A stretch of DNA of 64,000 nt from Azospirillum soli (GTDB taxonomy: Bacteria > Pseudomonadota > Alphaproteobacteria > Azospirillales > Azospirillaceae). The position numbers were made by a program, and so were the translations under genes. This document shows positions 1 to 9,188 of the stretch, piece by piece. The notes below the pieces were generated by a model, which had not been told where the DNA came from, ran no database searches, and saw nothing but the letters and a program-made list of their open reading frames with translations. Positions within the stretch are counted from its first letter, which is position 1; every line of letters starts with the position of its first letter. The stretch is from NCBI RefSeq assembly GCF_017876165.1, contig NZ_JAGINQ010000018.1, positions 1-64,000 of the forward strand, in the 5' to 3' direction.

Positions 1-1
1 C

Positions 2-88
2 GAGCGGCGCGCCGACATCTTCTCCGCCTTCCATCACATCGCCGCCAGCCTCATCTGCTGGCGCTTCGTCCAGAAATGGTTTTGTTAG
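2..88 (+). pseudogene. C-terminal fragment of an IS5-type transposase
   Basis: An open frame enters from the left edge and stops with TAG at 86-88. Its 28 residues start ERRADIFSAFHHIAASLICW. This resembles the C-terminal tail of IS5-family DDE transposases, which end in a similar 'R-A-x-A-x-I-C-x-R' helix. Only the tail lies in the window, so an intact element to the left cannot be excluded. Family assignment rests on this short tail and is tentative. Confidence 0.45.
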
Positions 89-102
89 GCGCTCTGAGCC
101 AA

Positions 103-587
103 TCAGTCGCGCCACGGCGCCCAGGGCCCGGTGACCGCTGGCATCAGGGCGAGGTCTTCAGCAAGGTCAACGGCGTCCAGCATTATCTCTGGCGCGCTGT
201 CGACCGGGACAGCGTGGTGCTCGACATTCTGGTGCAGAGCCGGCGCAACACCAAGGCGACCAAGCGCTTCTTTACAAAGCCGCTGAAGGGCTTGCACCTC
301 GTGCTGTGTATCGTTGTAACCGACAAGTTGAGGTCCTGGGAAGCCGCATTCCGCAAGACCGGCCTGACGGGGCGTCATAGGCAAGCGCTGCGCAAGAACA
401 ACCGGCCGAGGTCTCGCATCAGCCGATTTGCCGGCGCGAACGAAAAATGCACCGCTTCAAATCGCTGGGGTTCGCCCAGCGCTTCGTCTCCATGCATGCC
501 GCCACTTACAACACCTTTAATCTCCAGCGCCATGTGATCTCCCGCCACCGCCTGCGCATCTTCCGGGCACAGACTGTAGCGGAATAG
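103..587 (+). pseudogene. Frameshifted remnant of an IS6 (IS26-like) transposase
   Basis: The translation carries the IS6-family catalytic-core phrases PGDRWHQGEVFSKVNGVQHY, LWRAVDRDSVVLDILVQSRR and VVTDKLRSW, which contain the first two DDE acidic positions. At about position 405 the frame shifts; in the next frame the family's C-terminal part continues as NNRAEVSHQPICRRERKMHR and FKSLGFAQRFVSMHAATYN, ending at TAG 585-587. The N-terminal third of a normal ~235-residue IS6 transposase is missing, because the remnant starts just after the IS5-type tail. The element is therefore dead and marks the downstream boundary of the island. Confidence 0.8.
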
Positions 588-677
588 CAGGCTGCGACGG
601 CGGTACGAACCAGTCGGAACCACGAGCTTTCAACGGGTTGATTCCGTTCGCGTGACGATGCCCCCGTACCGCTTCGG

Positions 678-1793
678 TCACGGGTATTTGACGGCGTCGG
701 CAGGGAGGCGAGTGGCATAGCGTCCACCATCACGTTCCCATGCCACACGATGCACCAGGGGGCGTTCCGGCCAGGATCTCGGGCGGTTGAGGCTAGCGCG
801 CCACTGCGTCGCTTGGCCGTTCCAATGCGGCTTCGGCGCGTACTCGGCCAAATGCCAGAGCCCGCGCATGGACTGGTGCAACAGCGCGTCGGGATCCGGC
901 CGGGCATAGCCGTCCCTACTCCGGCCAAGGATGGTCGCGACCTTTCCCCCGTCCACTTTCAGGCCGGCGGCCTCGGCCTCCGCGATCATCCACTCCAGCG
1001 GAAACTTCGACAGGCCGCTCTCGGCTTCGGGGTAGCCGCCGCCGACGTCGCAATGGACGCCCGGAAACCACACTTGCTTTATGTCGTTGCGGTGTTTGTT
1101 CGCGTCAGGGGGCAGGCGCCACAGGTGGGTGCGATAGAACGCGCGCCGCTCGTCGATGGCGACCGCGTGCCGGCCGATGGCGATGTCCGAGTTGTACGTT
1201 GTGTAAGGCAGGCTTACGGGACTGGTGAACCATCCAACGGAACTGACCGTGTCCCATACCCCAACGAAGTGCGGCTTGCAGACGCGCGAGAAGGTCACCT
1301 TGAAGTCGGCGGCGAGTCTGAAGTATTCGTCGATACGCGGGTCGTCCGCATCCCCGGGCCGCCGCTTCCTGCGCAGCCGGTTGATGGCCCACATCATGCG
1401 GACGGCGTAGGGGACGAGAGGCGCGTTGCCCTTCGGGATCAGGCCGTACATGTAGAGGAGCGCGGCGACCGCCCGGACCGTGTAGGCGCCTCGGCTGAAG
1501 CCGAACAGGAACAGTTTGTCTCCGTCCTCGAACGTGTCGGCAATGAAGGTGTAGGCGTCCCGGACGTCCCGATCCAGACCGTATCCGAAGGCCAACCCCG
1601 CCGTCCGCGTGAGAAGGGCGCCGGTCCTCGTCAGGGCGCCGGGCGGTTCCATCGTGCCGACGCCGGGGTGGTAATGCACCGCCTGCTCGATCGGGTTCTT
1701 GACCAGAGTGAAGAAAAGCTTTGCGACGTTGGTGCGGTTCGTCGCGAATTCATTTGCGGTTCCGTCGCAACAGACGACCACGTTCTTTGCCAT
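678..1793 (-). CDS. DUF2235 / Tle1-like alpha/beta hydrolase
   Basis: 371 residues, last gene of the six-gene operon, starting 12 bases after its upstream neighbour stops. The N-terminus has the family motif VVVCCDGTANEF, the nucleophile elbow GFSRG (Ser100) and likely Asp181 in GVWDTVSS and His247 in FPGVHCDVGGGY, so a Ser-Asp-His hydrolase triad is present. Known relatives include type VI secretion phospholipases (Tle1) and many uncharacterised DUF2235 proteins. No signal peptide or membrane segment is visible and no type VI genes are nearby, so an intracellular lipase or esterase effector of this operon is the more likely role (inference). Its substrate cannot be read from sequence. Confidence 0.8.
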   Translation of the reverse strand: MAKNVVVCCDGTANEFATNRTNVAKLFFTLVKNPIEQAVHYHPGVGTMEPPGALTRTGALLTRTAGLAFGYGLDRDVRDAYTFIADTFEDGDKLFLFGFSRGAYTVRAVAALLYMYGLIPKGNAPLVPYAVRMMWAINRLRRKRRPGDADDPRIDEYFRLAADFKVTFSRVCKPHFVGVWDTVSSVGWFTSPVSLPYTTYNSDIAIGRHAVAIDERRAFYRTHLWRLPPDANKHRNDIKQVWFPGVHCDVGGGYPEAESGLSKFPLEWMIAEAEAAGLKVDGGKVATILGRSRDGYARPDPDALLHQSMRGLWHLAEYAPKPHWNGQATQWRASLNRPRSWPERPLVHRVAWERDGGRYATRLPADAVKYP

Positions 1794-1805
1794 GGACGCC
1801 TTCCC

Positions 1806-2915
1806 CTATTCCAGGTTGATCCGGACTCCGGCCTCGCCCGGCGCCGGCACCTTACAGCGGCCCTCGGGGAACATCGCAGGCACTCCGGGCAGATCGTAGG
1901 TCAGCCAGACCGTGTAGTCGTGCTCGGCCGGGGGGCGGGCCGCCAACAGCATCTCCAGCGTTTCCCTGTGCGGGTTGGGGAATTTCCCCCGGTCACCGGA
2001 AACGACATAGTGGTCCGCCGTCACTTGGCGGAAGAAGCCCACCGCGACGGTGTTGCGGCTGCCATGATGCGGCAGCTTCAGCAGATCGACGTGTATGGTG
2101 TCCTTCTCGTCCAGCAGGTTCGCACTTCTCAAGCCTTCCAGGACGTCGTCGCCTCGCGCGTCGCCGGTCAGCAGCATGGTCTTGCCGTCCTTGCGGGCAA
2201 GCACCACGATGCTCGACAGGTTGTAAGGCGACTGGTCGGAGTAGGCGGCGGTGGCCGCCTCGCTCTCGGCGCCGGGTGTTCCCTTCGACTTGCGCTTGTC
2301 CAGATCCTTGCGCCATTTCTCCCGTAGCGTCTCCAGCCGTTTGCGCGAGGGCGCCAGGACTTGGAGATCGACACCGCCGACCGTCGTTTCCGCCCCGGCC
2401 AGGATGGGTTCAACGGGCTCGCTCATCCCGTCCCCTTCATTGACGGGAATCCCCAGTTTCCGCGCGGCGGCGCGGAGCCGTTCCCCCTGCCGGAAGCTCG
2501 CCAGGACGCGTTCACGGGCGCTCTCGTGATCGGGGGTCGAGCTGGCGCCGATCGACGCGAGCACGCCGGCCGTTCCGCCGGACGGCGGGGCGAGCCCGAT
2601 CAGCTCGTCGATCGCGTTGTGCCAGAGACGATCGATGCGGTACTTCGGCGGCCTTTTACCAAGATCGCTTTCCATCGCGTCCGTCAGGTCGAGAATGCCG
2701 GCGATGTGGTCGTCGTCGATGTGCGACACCACGACCAGAGGCAGACGGATCGCCTCGCCGGGCTTGGGCTTGCCCAGCCTCGGCTTCAAAACCTCGGCCC
2801 AAGTGTCGGCGGGGCCGCCGTCGATCAGCACCATGGTGCCGGGATCGCCGCCCTCCCCCGCCAGCAGAAGCAGGCAATCCCCATGCTTGGCTTGCAGAGC
2901 CTCCAAAGCGAACAT
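1806..2915 (-). CDS. ComEC-like metallo-beta-lactamase-fold hydrolase
   Basis: 369 residues. The start at 2915 (MFALEALQAKHGDCLLLL) is chosen because the open frame upstream overlaps the preceding gene and loses family resemblance. The metal-binding motif is SHIDDDHIAGIL (His65, Asp69, His70), a variant of HxHxDH in which the second His is Asp, as often seen in ComEC-type domains. LTGDARGDDVLE and LPHHGSRN supply later ligands. ComEC-type MBL domains are soluble nuclease-like or phosphodiesterase-like modules; there is no membrane part here. It lies 26 bases after the ATPase gene and 12 before the DUF2235 gene. It may be a nuclease effector (inference). Confidence 0.8.
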   Translation of the reverse strand: MFALEALQAKHGDCLLLLAGEGGDPGTMVLIDGGPADTWAEVLKPRLGKPKPGEAIRLPLVVVSHIDDDHIAGILDLTDAMESDLGKRPPKYRIDRLWHNAIDELIGLAPPSGGTAGVLASIGASSTPDHESARERVLASFRQGERLRAAARKLGIPVNEGDGMSEPVEPILAGAETTVGGVDLQVLAPSRKRLETLREKWRKDLDKRKSKGTPGAESEAATAAYSDQSPYNLSSIVVLARKDGKTMLLTGDARGDDVLEGLRSANLLDEKDTIHVDLLKLPHHGSRNTVAVGFFRQVTADHYVVSGDRGKFPNPHRETLEMLLAARPPAEHDYTVWLTYDLPGVPAMFPEGRCKVPAPGEAGVRINLE

Positions 2916-2941
2916 CGCGTGCGTCCTTTCTTCGGTTCCGT

Positions 2942-5626
2942 TCAGGATGGGGCGAAAAGGTCCTTGGCCGCCTGACGCTTGCGGTCGAGCTTGCGATCGC
3001 TGCGCCCGCTCGGCTTGATGGATGAGCGGCCTATCTCTTCGGCGGTCTGGGCCGGCGTCAACCACGGCAGGGAGTACACCGCCGCTGGCACCTCCTGACG
3101 GAAGCGCTCCAGATCGTCCTCGCCATGGAAGAGCAGCATCAGCGTCCACGCCTCGTCGAGGAGTTCGACCACCTTGGCGAGCCCGCGCGCCAGCGTCGTC
3201 GCGGTCAGCTCGTCCATGTTCTGAAGCGGGTCGTCGAGGACCAGCAGGTGCAGCGGGTTGCCGATCCGCGGCGCGCACAGCAGGAAAAGCGCCACCGTGA
3301 ACAGGTTCAATTCCGCCGTGTTCAGGCGCAGGTCGGCGCGCGCCGCCCCGCCATGGCACATGCCCAGGCTCTCACGGCCATTGCCGTCCACAAGGCGGGT
3401 CAGCTCAAAATCGTCGTAGGCCCAGCGGGCCGGGGTGAATAGGGCGATCAGTTCGTTCAGCGCGTCGATCAGGCCCGGATCGGCCGGCGCGGCACCCGGT
3501 GCCGGGAAGAAGCGGTCGAGCAGCGAACGGCTCATCGCGTCCTCCGCGCCGCGCAAGGCCACCAGGGCCTCCCGCAACCGCCGGAGCGCGGCGAGCCGCG
3601 CCGCCGAGCGCGGCGCCACACCGTCGCGCAACACGATCGACGCCACGGCGCCACGCAGTGCATCGACACGCCGATGCAGCGCTTCGGCCCACCCCTCGTC
3701 CCCGACGACGGCGTCGCCAATGCGCAAGGCCTTGTCCTGCCGGATCGCCTCCTGGATGGTCCGGCCGAGCCCCTTAGACAGGCTTTCCTGACCATGGAAC
3801 AGCCACGGCGTCACCGCATCCAGACTTTCCACCTGCGCCGCCGAAAGGGCCGGCCGGGATGCCGGAGCCGCCGACTCCAGGCCATCGCCCGACCGGCCGC
3901 GTCGGGTGGTGCCCTGAAGGCGCTCCTCCTCCTCGGCTGACCATCGGGCGAGTTGCTCCTCCAACTCGTCCGCGATGGCCGCCGGCAGCCCCAGGATGCG
4001 GAAGAGCCCGCGCTTGCCTTCCTTGCCGCGCTTCCACTTCGCCTCCTCCGCCCCGCGCAGGCTACGGAGGACAGCCCGCTGGCGGCGGGCAAGGTCGGCC
4101 AGCGCCGCCGCCTCCAGCCAGTCGTTGAGCGCCTGGACGGCGTCACTCGACGGCGCCTCGCCCCGTGGCTGCCAGCGTCGCAGCGACTCCTGCGACAGCG
4201 CGTCCGACGCGGTGCCCAGATGGCCGAGCAGGTCCGGGGCGCGGGTCGCCAGCCGGTCGAGCGCGTCGTCCAGAACATTCAGATGCTTTTCGACCTCCGT
4301 CAGCGGCAGCGCGGCGCCCCCGACGAGATCCAGGATCGCCCCGACCTCCGGAGCGAGCGGCAGAAGGACGCGCAGCACATCCACCGATAGGAGCAGCAGG
4401 TCGCGCGCCACCGCCTCCGTCATGCGAAGCTCGGGGGCATCCACCCAGGCGGTGCGGTCCAGCAGCGCGTCCGTCGCCGGCACATCGTCCATCGCGGGAA
4501 GGTCGCCCCACGTTCCGTCCGGAAAGGCCGCCAGCGCCGTCGCCACGGCGTCCTTGGCGAGCCGGTGCGCATCGCGGGCGCCCATCTCGTCGGGAAAGAA
4601 GGCTTCCAGCAGGCACAGCGCGCGGTCCGTGTCGCTGGTACCGGACAGGCGGTCCATCGCCCCCTGGTCCAGGCGGAAGGAGGCGGCGTTGACCGGCGCG
4701 CCGGGCAGCGGTTCGGGCGGCTTTCCCGACCGGGTCGAATAGGTCCAGGCCCACGGCTCCCGGAACGTGATGACCGCTGGAGACGTGGCGGGTCCGCCGG
4801 GCGGATGGTATTCGACGATGTCTCTGACAGCTTCGCCGGCCAGCCGGTCCGCTCGGCCGGTCATCGCGAATTCGATGGCTTCGACGAGGGACGATTTTCC
4901 GGAGCCGTTGCGGCCGTGCACGAGGTGCATGCGCGCGTTGGCGTCCAGCTCCAGATCCCGCCGGCCCGGCAGACGCCAGTTTTCGAGCGAGAGGCCGGTG
5001 AAGGCCCGCCGTTTCACGCGCCGCACGGCAGGTCGTCCCGCGCCTTCGAACCATGCGCGCGTCGCGGTCAGTAGCCAGCAGAAGGCCCGGCGCAGCCGGC
5101 GGCCATCGTCGGCCGAGGCGGCTTCGCCGAACTCCAGCAGGTTGACCCCGATGCCGTGCAGCAGGGCGACGCGACGCGCGATGTCCCCCAGGATGCCGCC
5201 GAGCGCCGCGCGCCACGGGTCGTCGTCCGGCGGGATCACCAGAACCAGCTCGACGGTCAGGGGCAACGGCCGTTCGGGCCGTGTCCTGGCCTGAGGCTCC
5301 TTGCCCTCCGGGCGCCATTCCGTCAGCATCAGGTGGCGCAGGTAGGCCGCCTGTTCGACCAGCCGGCGCACCGTGTCCGGCTTTGACCGGGCCTCCCGCC
5401 CCACCACATGGACCAACCCCACCGTGCCGAGCCGGGGGTCAAGGACCAGCAGATGCGGCGCCACATCGAAATGCCCGGCCCCGACCAGAGTCGTTTCGCG
5501 CAACGACGCGGGTTCCGCGGTTTTCAGCAGCGTGCCCGCATCGGGCGCCGGGACGACGCCGAACCGGGCTTCCAGCTCGGCTTGGAGGCGCGACAGCAGG
5601 CCGTCGGGCGTGTTTCGCTTGGTCAT
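2942..5626 (-). CDS. SMC/RecF-like AAA ATPase with novel N-terminal domain
   Basis: 894 residues. The start overlaps the stop of the SIR2 gene as ATGA. Residues 1-200 show no recognised family, but contain a compact alpha/beta stretch around VAPHLLVLDPRLGTVGLVHV. An ABC-type ATPase follows: Walker A GRNGSGKSS (238-246), a long charged helical middle, a signature-like LNTAELNLFTVA, and Walker B HLLVLDDPLQNMDELT (~793-808) with a D-loop. This is the layout of RecF, Rad50 and OLD-type proteins, which couple ATP hydrolysis to DNA or RNA sensing or cleavage. No TOPRIM domain is visible. In this operon it is the likely sensor or motor (inference). Confidence 0.8.
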   Translation of the reverse strand: MTKRNTPDGLLSRLQAELEARFGVVPAPDAGTLLKTAEPASLRETTLVGAGHFDVAPHLLVLDPRLGTVGLVHVVGREARSKPDTVRRLVEQAAYLRHLMLTEWRPEGKEPQARTRPERPLPLTVELVLVIPPDDDPWRAALGGILGDIARRVALLHGIGVNLLEFGEAASADDGRRLRRAFCWLLTATRAWFEGAGRPAVRRVKRRAFTGLSLENWRLPGRRDLELDANARMHLVHGRNGSGKSSLVEAIEFAMTGRADRLAGEAVRDIVEYHPPGGPATSPAVITFREPWAWTYSTRSGKPPEPLPGAPVNAASFRLDQGAMDRLSGTSDTDRALCLLEAFFPDEMGARDAHRLAKDAVATALAAFPDGTWGDLPAMDDVPATDALLDRTAWVDAPELRMTEAVARDLLLLSVDVLRVLLPLAPEVGAILDLVGGAALPLTEVEKHLNVLDDALDRLATRAPDLLGHLGTASDALSQESLRRWQPRGEAPSSDAVQALNDWLEAAALADLARRQRAVLRSLRGAEEAKWKRGKEGKRGLFRILGLPAAIADELEEQLARWSAEEEERLQGTTRRGRSGDGLESAAPASRPALSAAQVESLDAVTPWLFHGQESLSKGLGRTIQEAIRQDKALRIGDAVVGDEGWAEALHRRVDALRGAVASIVLRDGVAPRSAARLAALRRLREALVALRGAEDAMSRSLLDRFFPAPGAAPADPGLIDALNELIALFTPARWAYDDFELTRLVDGNGRESLGMCHGGAARADLRLNTAELNLFTVALFLLCAPRIGNPLHLLVLDDPLQNMDELTATTLARGLAKVVELLDEAWTLMLLFHGEDDLERFRQEVPAAVYSLPWLTPAQTAEEIGRSSIKPSGRSDRKLDRKRQAAKDLFAPS

Positions 5627-7878
5627 GCGGCGTCCTCGAAGAAATGGCCGAGCGGCTTTCCGTCGTCCCCGGCGGGCGGTTCCGTCGCGTCGTGCGGCAG
5701 GGAAGCCCAGCGCCACAGAACGGCGGCGGACGGCGTGCGCTGGTCCGCCGGCGTCCAGGGCAGTTCCTGCATCAGCAGGTTCCAGAACACGCGGTGCCGG
5801 TACAGCCCCTCCACCGGCACCGGCCGGGCGGCGCGGCCGAAGCCTTCGAACCCGATGGTCAGGCACAGCGGCGCCGGCTTGCCCTCGCCGGGCGACAGTG
5901 CGACCGAGGGCAGCACGCAGGCCGTGGGCTCCAGCCGGGGCGACGGGTTGGACCAGGGCTCGGGATCGCTCCACGCCTGGGGGGCTTTGGCGAAGGCCGC
6001 CGCCATGCGCCGCAATGCCACCTCCACCACCACGCCCCACGCGGTCCAGCCGTAATTCTCCCCGGCCGGGTAGTACCAGGGCTTGCTGCGCAGATCGCCC
6101 AGCCCCGCGTTCGGTCCGCCCCGCCGCAAGACCAGATCGGCGAGCGCCAGTTCGCGCAGCAGGTGGGGATGGAAATGCTCGGTCCAGGCCGTCACGCGCT
6201 CGCAGGTGCGGTGACGGCGGTCGTTGTCCGGGCTGTCGTCGGCGGCGCCGGTGAACCAGCCCCTCGCCGCGCCGCACTCCTGGTCGCGGATGCGTTCGAA
6301 GTTGCGCAGCACCGTTTCCACTTCCGACTGCCGGGGCGGCTTGTTCAGGACGAGCGTGGCGATGCCTCGCAGATCGGCGTGCAGCGCCTGCGCCTGCCGC
6401 TTGCGGTAGACGCGGTGGAACACCCAGGCCATCAACTCGTCCAGCTGCGGAAAGCCGCGCTGGGCGTCGCTGCGCAGGAGAAATTCCACGTAGTTCGGGT
6501 GGCGGGTCAGCGCCGGGTTGGACGCGCCCACCGCCCGGCTGGCGGCGCGCAGGACCTCCAGCGCATGGAACTCGCCGCTCTCGCGCAGGCCGAAGAAGAA
6601 GGCCGGGGCGGCGGTGCGCGGGTCCACGCCTGCGTCCGGCAAGGCAGGCAGGGCGGCGGTCGATGTCGTCACCGGCGCGGCGAAACGCCGACCGCGCTCG
6701 GCCATCTCCTCGTACACCGTGCGCAACGTGTCGTGCAGCACGGGATCGGCCGTCGAATAGCCGCAGAACACGATGGTGCGCGTGCGTAACAGCGTGTGCA
6801 GCAGGTCACGCGACCAGGAATCCTCGCGCCAGTTCTGCACCTCGCGGAAGGTGAAGACCAGGGAGGGCAGCACCGCGCGCAACTCCTCCGGTCCGGCGTG
6901 GCGCGAGCGGCGATAGGTGTCGGCGCAGCCGTGGATCTTGACGATGGTCGCCGTTTGCTGCCCCCCGCGCCCGGACGGCCGCGCGCAGGCCCGGTTGCGC
7001 CCGTAGTAGAATTGCGCGGCGTTGGTAACGCGCGCGTAGTCGGGGTGGCGCGTCGGCGGCAGGTCGTCCTCGTCCGGGTGGGCCTTGTCCCGCCGCAGGA
7101 AGCCGGACAGCCGGTAAGCCCCCTCGACCAGCAGGTCGAAGTTCGTCGTCACCAGCATCGGGCACAGCCCCTCCCGCGCCAGCCGGGCCAGCGCGTGATG
7201 CCGGCGCAGCAACCGGTTGCCAAAGCTCTTCGCCACCCCCTCCGCCGCTGGCAGGTCGGGGTCGCCAGCCATGATCTCCTCGTCCAGGAAACCCTGGGTG
7301 TCGAGGAACAGCGCCTTGCCACGCTCGGCTGGTTCCAGCCCGTGCAGCCCCTCCACCCGGATTTCGGGAAGAGCGACCTCGTCGGACGGATTGAGGTCCT
7401 TCAGCCAGTCGTTTTCCGCCCTGTTGATGTCCTCGATGATCCGGCGGTTGGCGTTGGGCGTCACCCCCTCCCCCGCCAGAAAACCGACGATCTCGCCGAA
7501 GGCGCTGCACGTCCAGTCGTTGATCAGGTAGTAGTTGGTCCCCTGGGTCAGCGCCTTCAGCACCTCGATGTAGCGGGCTTCCTTGAACCAGTCCGTGCCC
7601 TTGGCGGCGTTCTTGTCCTTGAGCCCGAAGGTGCGGATGAGGCCCTTGTACAGCTCCTCCATCCCCTCCCGGACGCGGTCAGCGTCGCGCAGCAGGACGC
7701 CGCGTTTGGCCAGCACCCCGTGCATGCCGAGAAAGCGCGCGAGCAGCCGGCTGACCATCCGCCACCCGCTGTTGCCCTCGCTGTCGAGCGAGAAGCCCGC
7801 TCCCACGAAAAACACCACGTCGCCGGCCAGCAGCCGGTCGGACAGGTCTTCCAGGCGTTCGAAGCCGTCCGTGCTCAT
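5623..7878 (-). CDS. SIR2-domain protein, putative NAD-consuming effector
   Basis: 751 residues, joined to both neighbours by ATGA overlaps. It carries the SIR2 signature set: GDVVFFVGAGFSLDSEGN (GAGFS 26-30), MLVTTNFDLLVEGAY (244-248), KIHGCAD (314-317) and FCGYSTADPVLHDTL (371-375). There are no zinc-finger cysteines of the deacetylase sirtuins, so it belongs with the SIR2-like enzymes used in bacterial defence (ThsA, DSR and SIR2-APAZ types), many of which hydrolyse NAD. Residues ~450-751 are unassigned and probably bind a partner or sense a trigger. The NADase role is inferred from the family and from its protease, ATPase and MBL neighbours. Confidence 0.8.
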   Translation of the reverse strand: MSTDGFERLEDLSDRLLAGDVVFFVGAGFSLDSEGNSGWRMVSRLLARFLGMHGVLAKRGVLLRDADRVREGMEELYKGLIRTFGLKDKNAAKGTDWFKEARYIEVLKALTQGTNYYLINDWTCSAFGEIVGFLAGEGVTPNANRRIIEDINRAENDWLKDLNPSDEVALPEIRVEGLHGLEPAERGKALFLDTQGFLDEEIMAGDPDLPAAEGVAKSFGNRLLRRHHALARLAREGLCPMLVTTNFDLLVEGAYRLSGFLRRDKAHPDEDDLPPTRHPDYARVTNAAQFYYGRNRACARPSGRGGQQTATIVKIHGCADTYRRSRHAGPEELRAVLPSLVFTFREVQNWREDSWSRDLLHTLLRTRTIVFCGYSTADPVLHDTLRTVYEEMAERGRRFAAPVTTSTAALPALPDAGVDPRTAAPAFFFGLRESGEFHALEVLRAASRAVGASNPALTRHPNYVEFLLRSDAQRGFPQLDELMAWVFHRVYRKRQAQALHADLRGIATLVLNKPPRQSEVETVLRNFERIRDQECGAARGWFTGAADDSPDNDRRHRTCERVTAWTEHFHPHLLRELALADLVLRRGGPNAGLGDLRSKPWYYPAGENYGWTAWGVVVEVALRRMAAAFAKAPQAWSDPEPWSNPSPRLEPTACVLPSVALSPGEGKPAPLCLTIGFEGFGRAARPVPVEGLYRHRVFWNLLMQELPWTPADQRTPSAAVLWRWASLPHDATEPPAGDDGKPLGHFFEDAA

Positions 7879-9188
7879 GCGACCGGCGGCGCCTCGTCGC
7901 CACTCAGGAGGTCCGGAAGCGCTTCGGTCAGCTTCGCGATGGCGTCGGCCTGCGTCTCGCGCATCCACGCTACCCACAGGGGGTTGGGCTCGGCGCCGGG
8001 GTAACGGCGGCGCAGATGCTGGAGCAGTTCTGGAAGCATATTTGGATGGAGATCGCAAAAATCTCCTTCAACAAAAGCGCGACTGATCAATGTAGAGTTT
8101 GGCTGTAGCAATGCTTGCTGAGAAATACGGTTGTCAAGCGCGAGAAGAAAAATAAGTTCAAGCACATCCGTGTCAGAAATAAAAATTTCTTCTTGGCTAC
8201 CAACATACCTATAAATGAGACCATTTTCAGGGATAGCCCCTTCAGAGTCATCCAAAAACACTCCTTCCATAGCGTCATACACGAGAGTCCCATTTTTTGG
8301 CAAAAATCTAGGGTGAAAAGAAGAGGGGAATTTCCTCAATTTTCCTGGCGAGCTGACGAATCCTACATCGATGCGCTTAGCGGTTTTTGATCCGCGATAC
8401 AATGCATCAAAAATTTTCTTGCGATCTGCACTTCCAAAAATTCTCCCAGAAATTGCCATTTGAACTTTTTTATCACGAAACAATTTGCAACTCTCAAATA
8501 GCTCCACAAGCGTTCCGCGGCAGAAGGAAAAAAAAGGCGGATTAATTGCATCTGAATACCACTCAAGATGCGCAGTTAGCACACCATAAAAATCATTCTC
8601 ATTATAAAAAATGGCGTGCTTCCCACATGACTCAACAGAAAAATAAAGCTTATCGCTGCCAGCACCTTCTTCAGCAAACATTATTCTAGAAGCCAGTCCT
8701 ATGTACGCGTTATATCCGGCACCAGGTATTGCGAGATAAAATTCCCCATCTACTATGGAAGAATCTCGCACAAAATCTTTAGAAAGAGTATATATTTGAC
8801 GCATTAGTTTTTCCGAAGACGGTCCGCCGCCGTCGTTCGGCGGCGGCGCATATAGTCTTTCTAAATAAATACCCAATTTATTCTTGGAATTAGACATCTC
8901 GGTTAGCAATGAAATGATGCCTCCAGCATGGTCGCTATGCCATTCAGTCAAAATCACCGCATCAATTATGACTGCCGTAAGATCGTATTCTCTCCAAAGC
9001 TGAATCAAGCGCGGCCGCAGTGCCTTTTCCCATGTTGATGCCGGCCCACCATCAACAATGACAAAGTGTGGCTCAGAAACCGTGCCCAAATGCACGAGAA
9101 TGCACTGCCCAGTGCCGGCGCGCAGGTACTCGACGCGGAAAATCGGATCAGACGGATTGGAGGGCGCGGAGGACATCGACGAGACCAT
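7875..9188 (-). CDS. Degenerate metallo-beta-lactamase-fold protein, AT-rich core
   Basis: About 437 residues. The start is uncertain: ATG at 9209, 9188 and 9176 are in frame and all overlap the end of the protease gene; none has a clear ribosome site. The fold is shown by FVIVDGGPASTW near the N-terminus and by ILTEWHSDHAGGI, where the HxHxDH motif has Glu for the first His. Roughly 8050-9060 is strikingly AT-rich against GC-rich flanks within the same frame. The stop overlaps the SIR2 start (ATGA). A protease-MBL pair also occurs in Avs1-type and other defence loci (family knowledge), which suggests the MBL protein is a protease target or partner here (inference). Confidence 0.75.
   Translation of the reverse strand: MVSSMSSAPSNPSDPIFRVEYLRAGTGQCILVHLGTVSEPHFVIVDGGPASTWEKALRPRLIQLWREYDLTAVIIDAVILTEWHSDHAGGIISLLTEMSNSKNKLGIYLERLYAPPPNDGGGPSSEKLMRQIYTLSKDFVRDSSIVDGEFYLAIPGAGYNAYIGLASRIMFAEEGAGSDKLYFSVESCGKHAIFYNENDFYGVLTAHLEWYSDAINPPFFSFCRGTLVELFESCKLFRDKKVQMAISGRIFGSADRKKIFDALYRGSKTAKRIDVGFVSSPGKLRKFPSSFHPRFLPKNGTLVYDAMEGVFLDDSEGAIPENGLIYRYVGSQEEIFISDTDVLELIFLLALDNRISQQALLQPNSTLISRAFVEGDFCDLHPNMLPELLQHLRRRYPGAEPNPLWVAWMRETQADAIAKLTEALPDLLSGDEAPPVA

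Noticed and set aside
678..1793. Type VI secretion effector locus
   Set aside because: The DUF2235 protein resembles Tle1, but no VgrG, Hcp, PAAR or immunity gene is near, and it is the last gene of a cytoplasmic-looking operon.
750..2327. Long plus-strand open frames antisense to the DUF2235 and MBL genes
   Set aside because: They are GC-frame shadows: no family motifs, Arg/Pro/Gly-rich composition, and the minus-strand genes have intact catalytic motifs.
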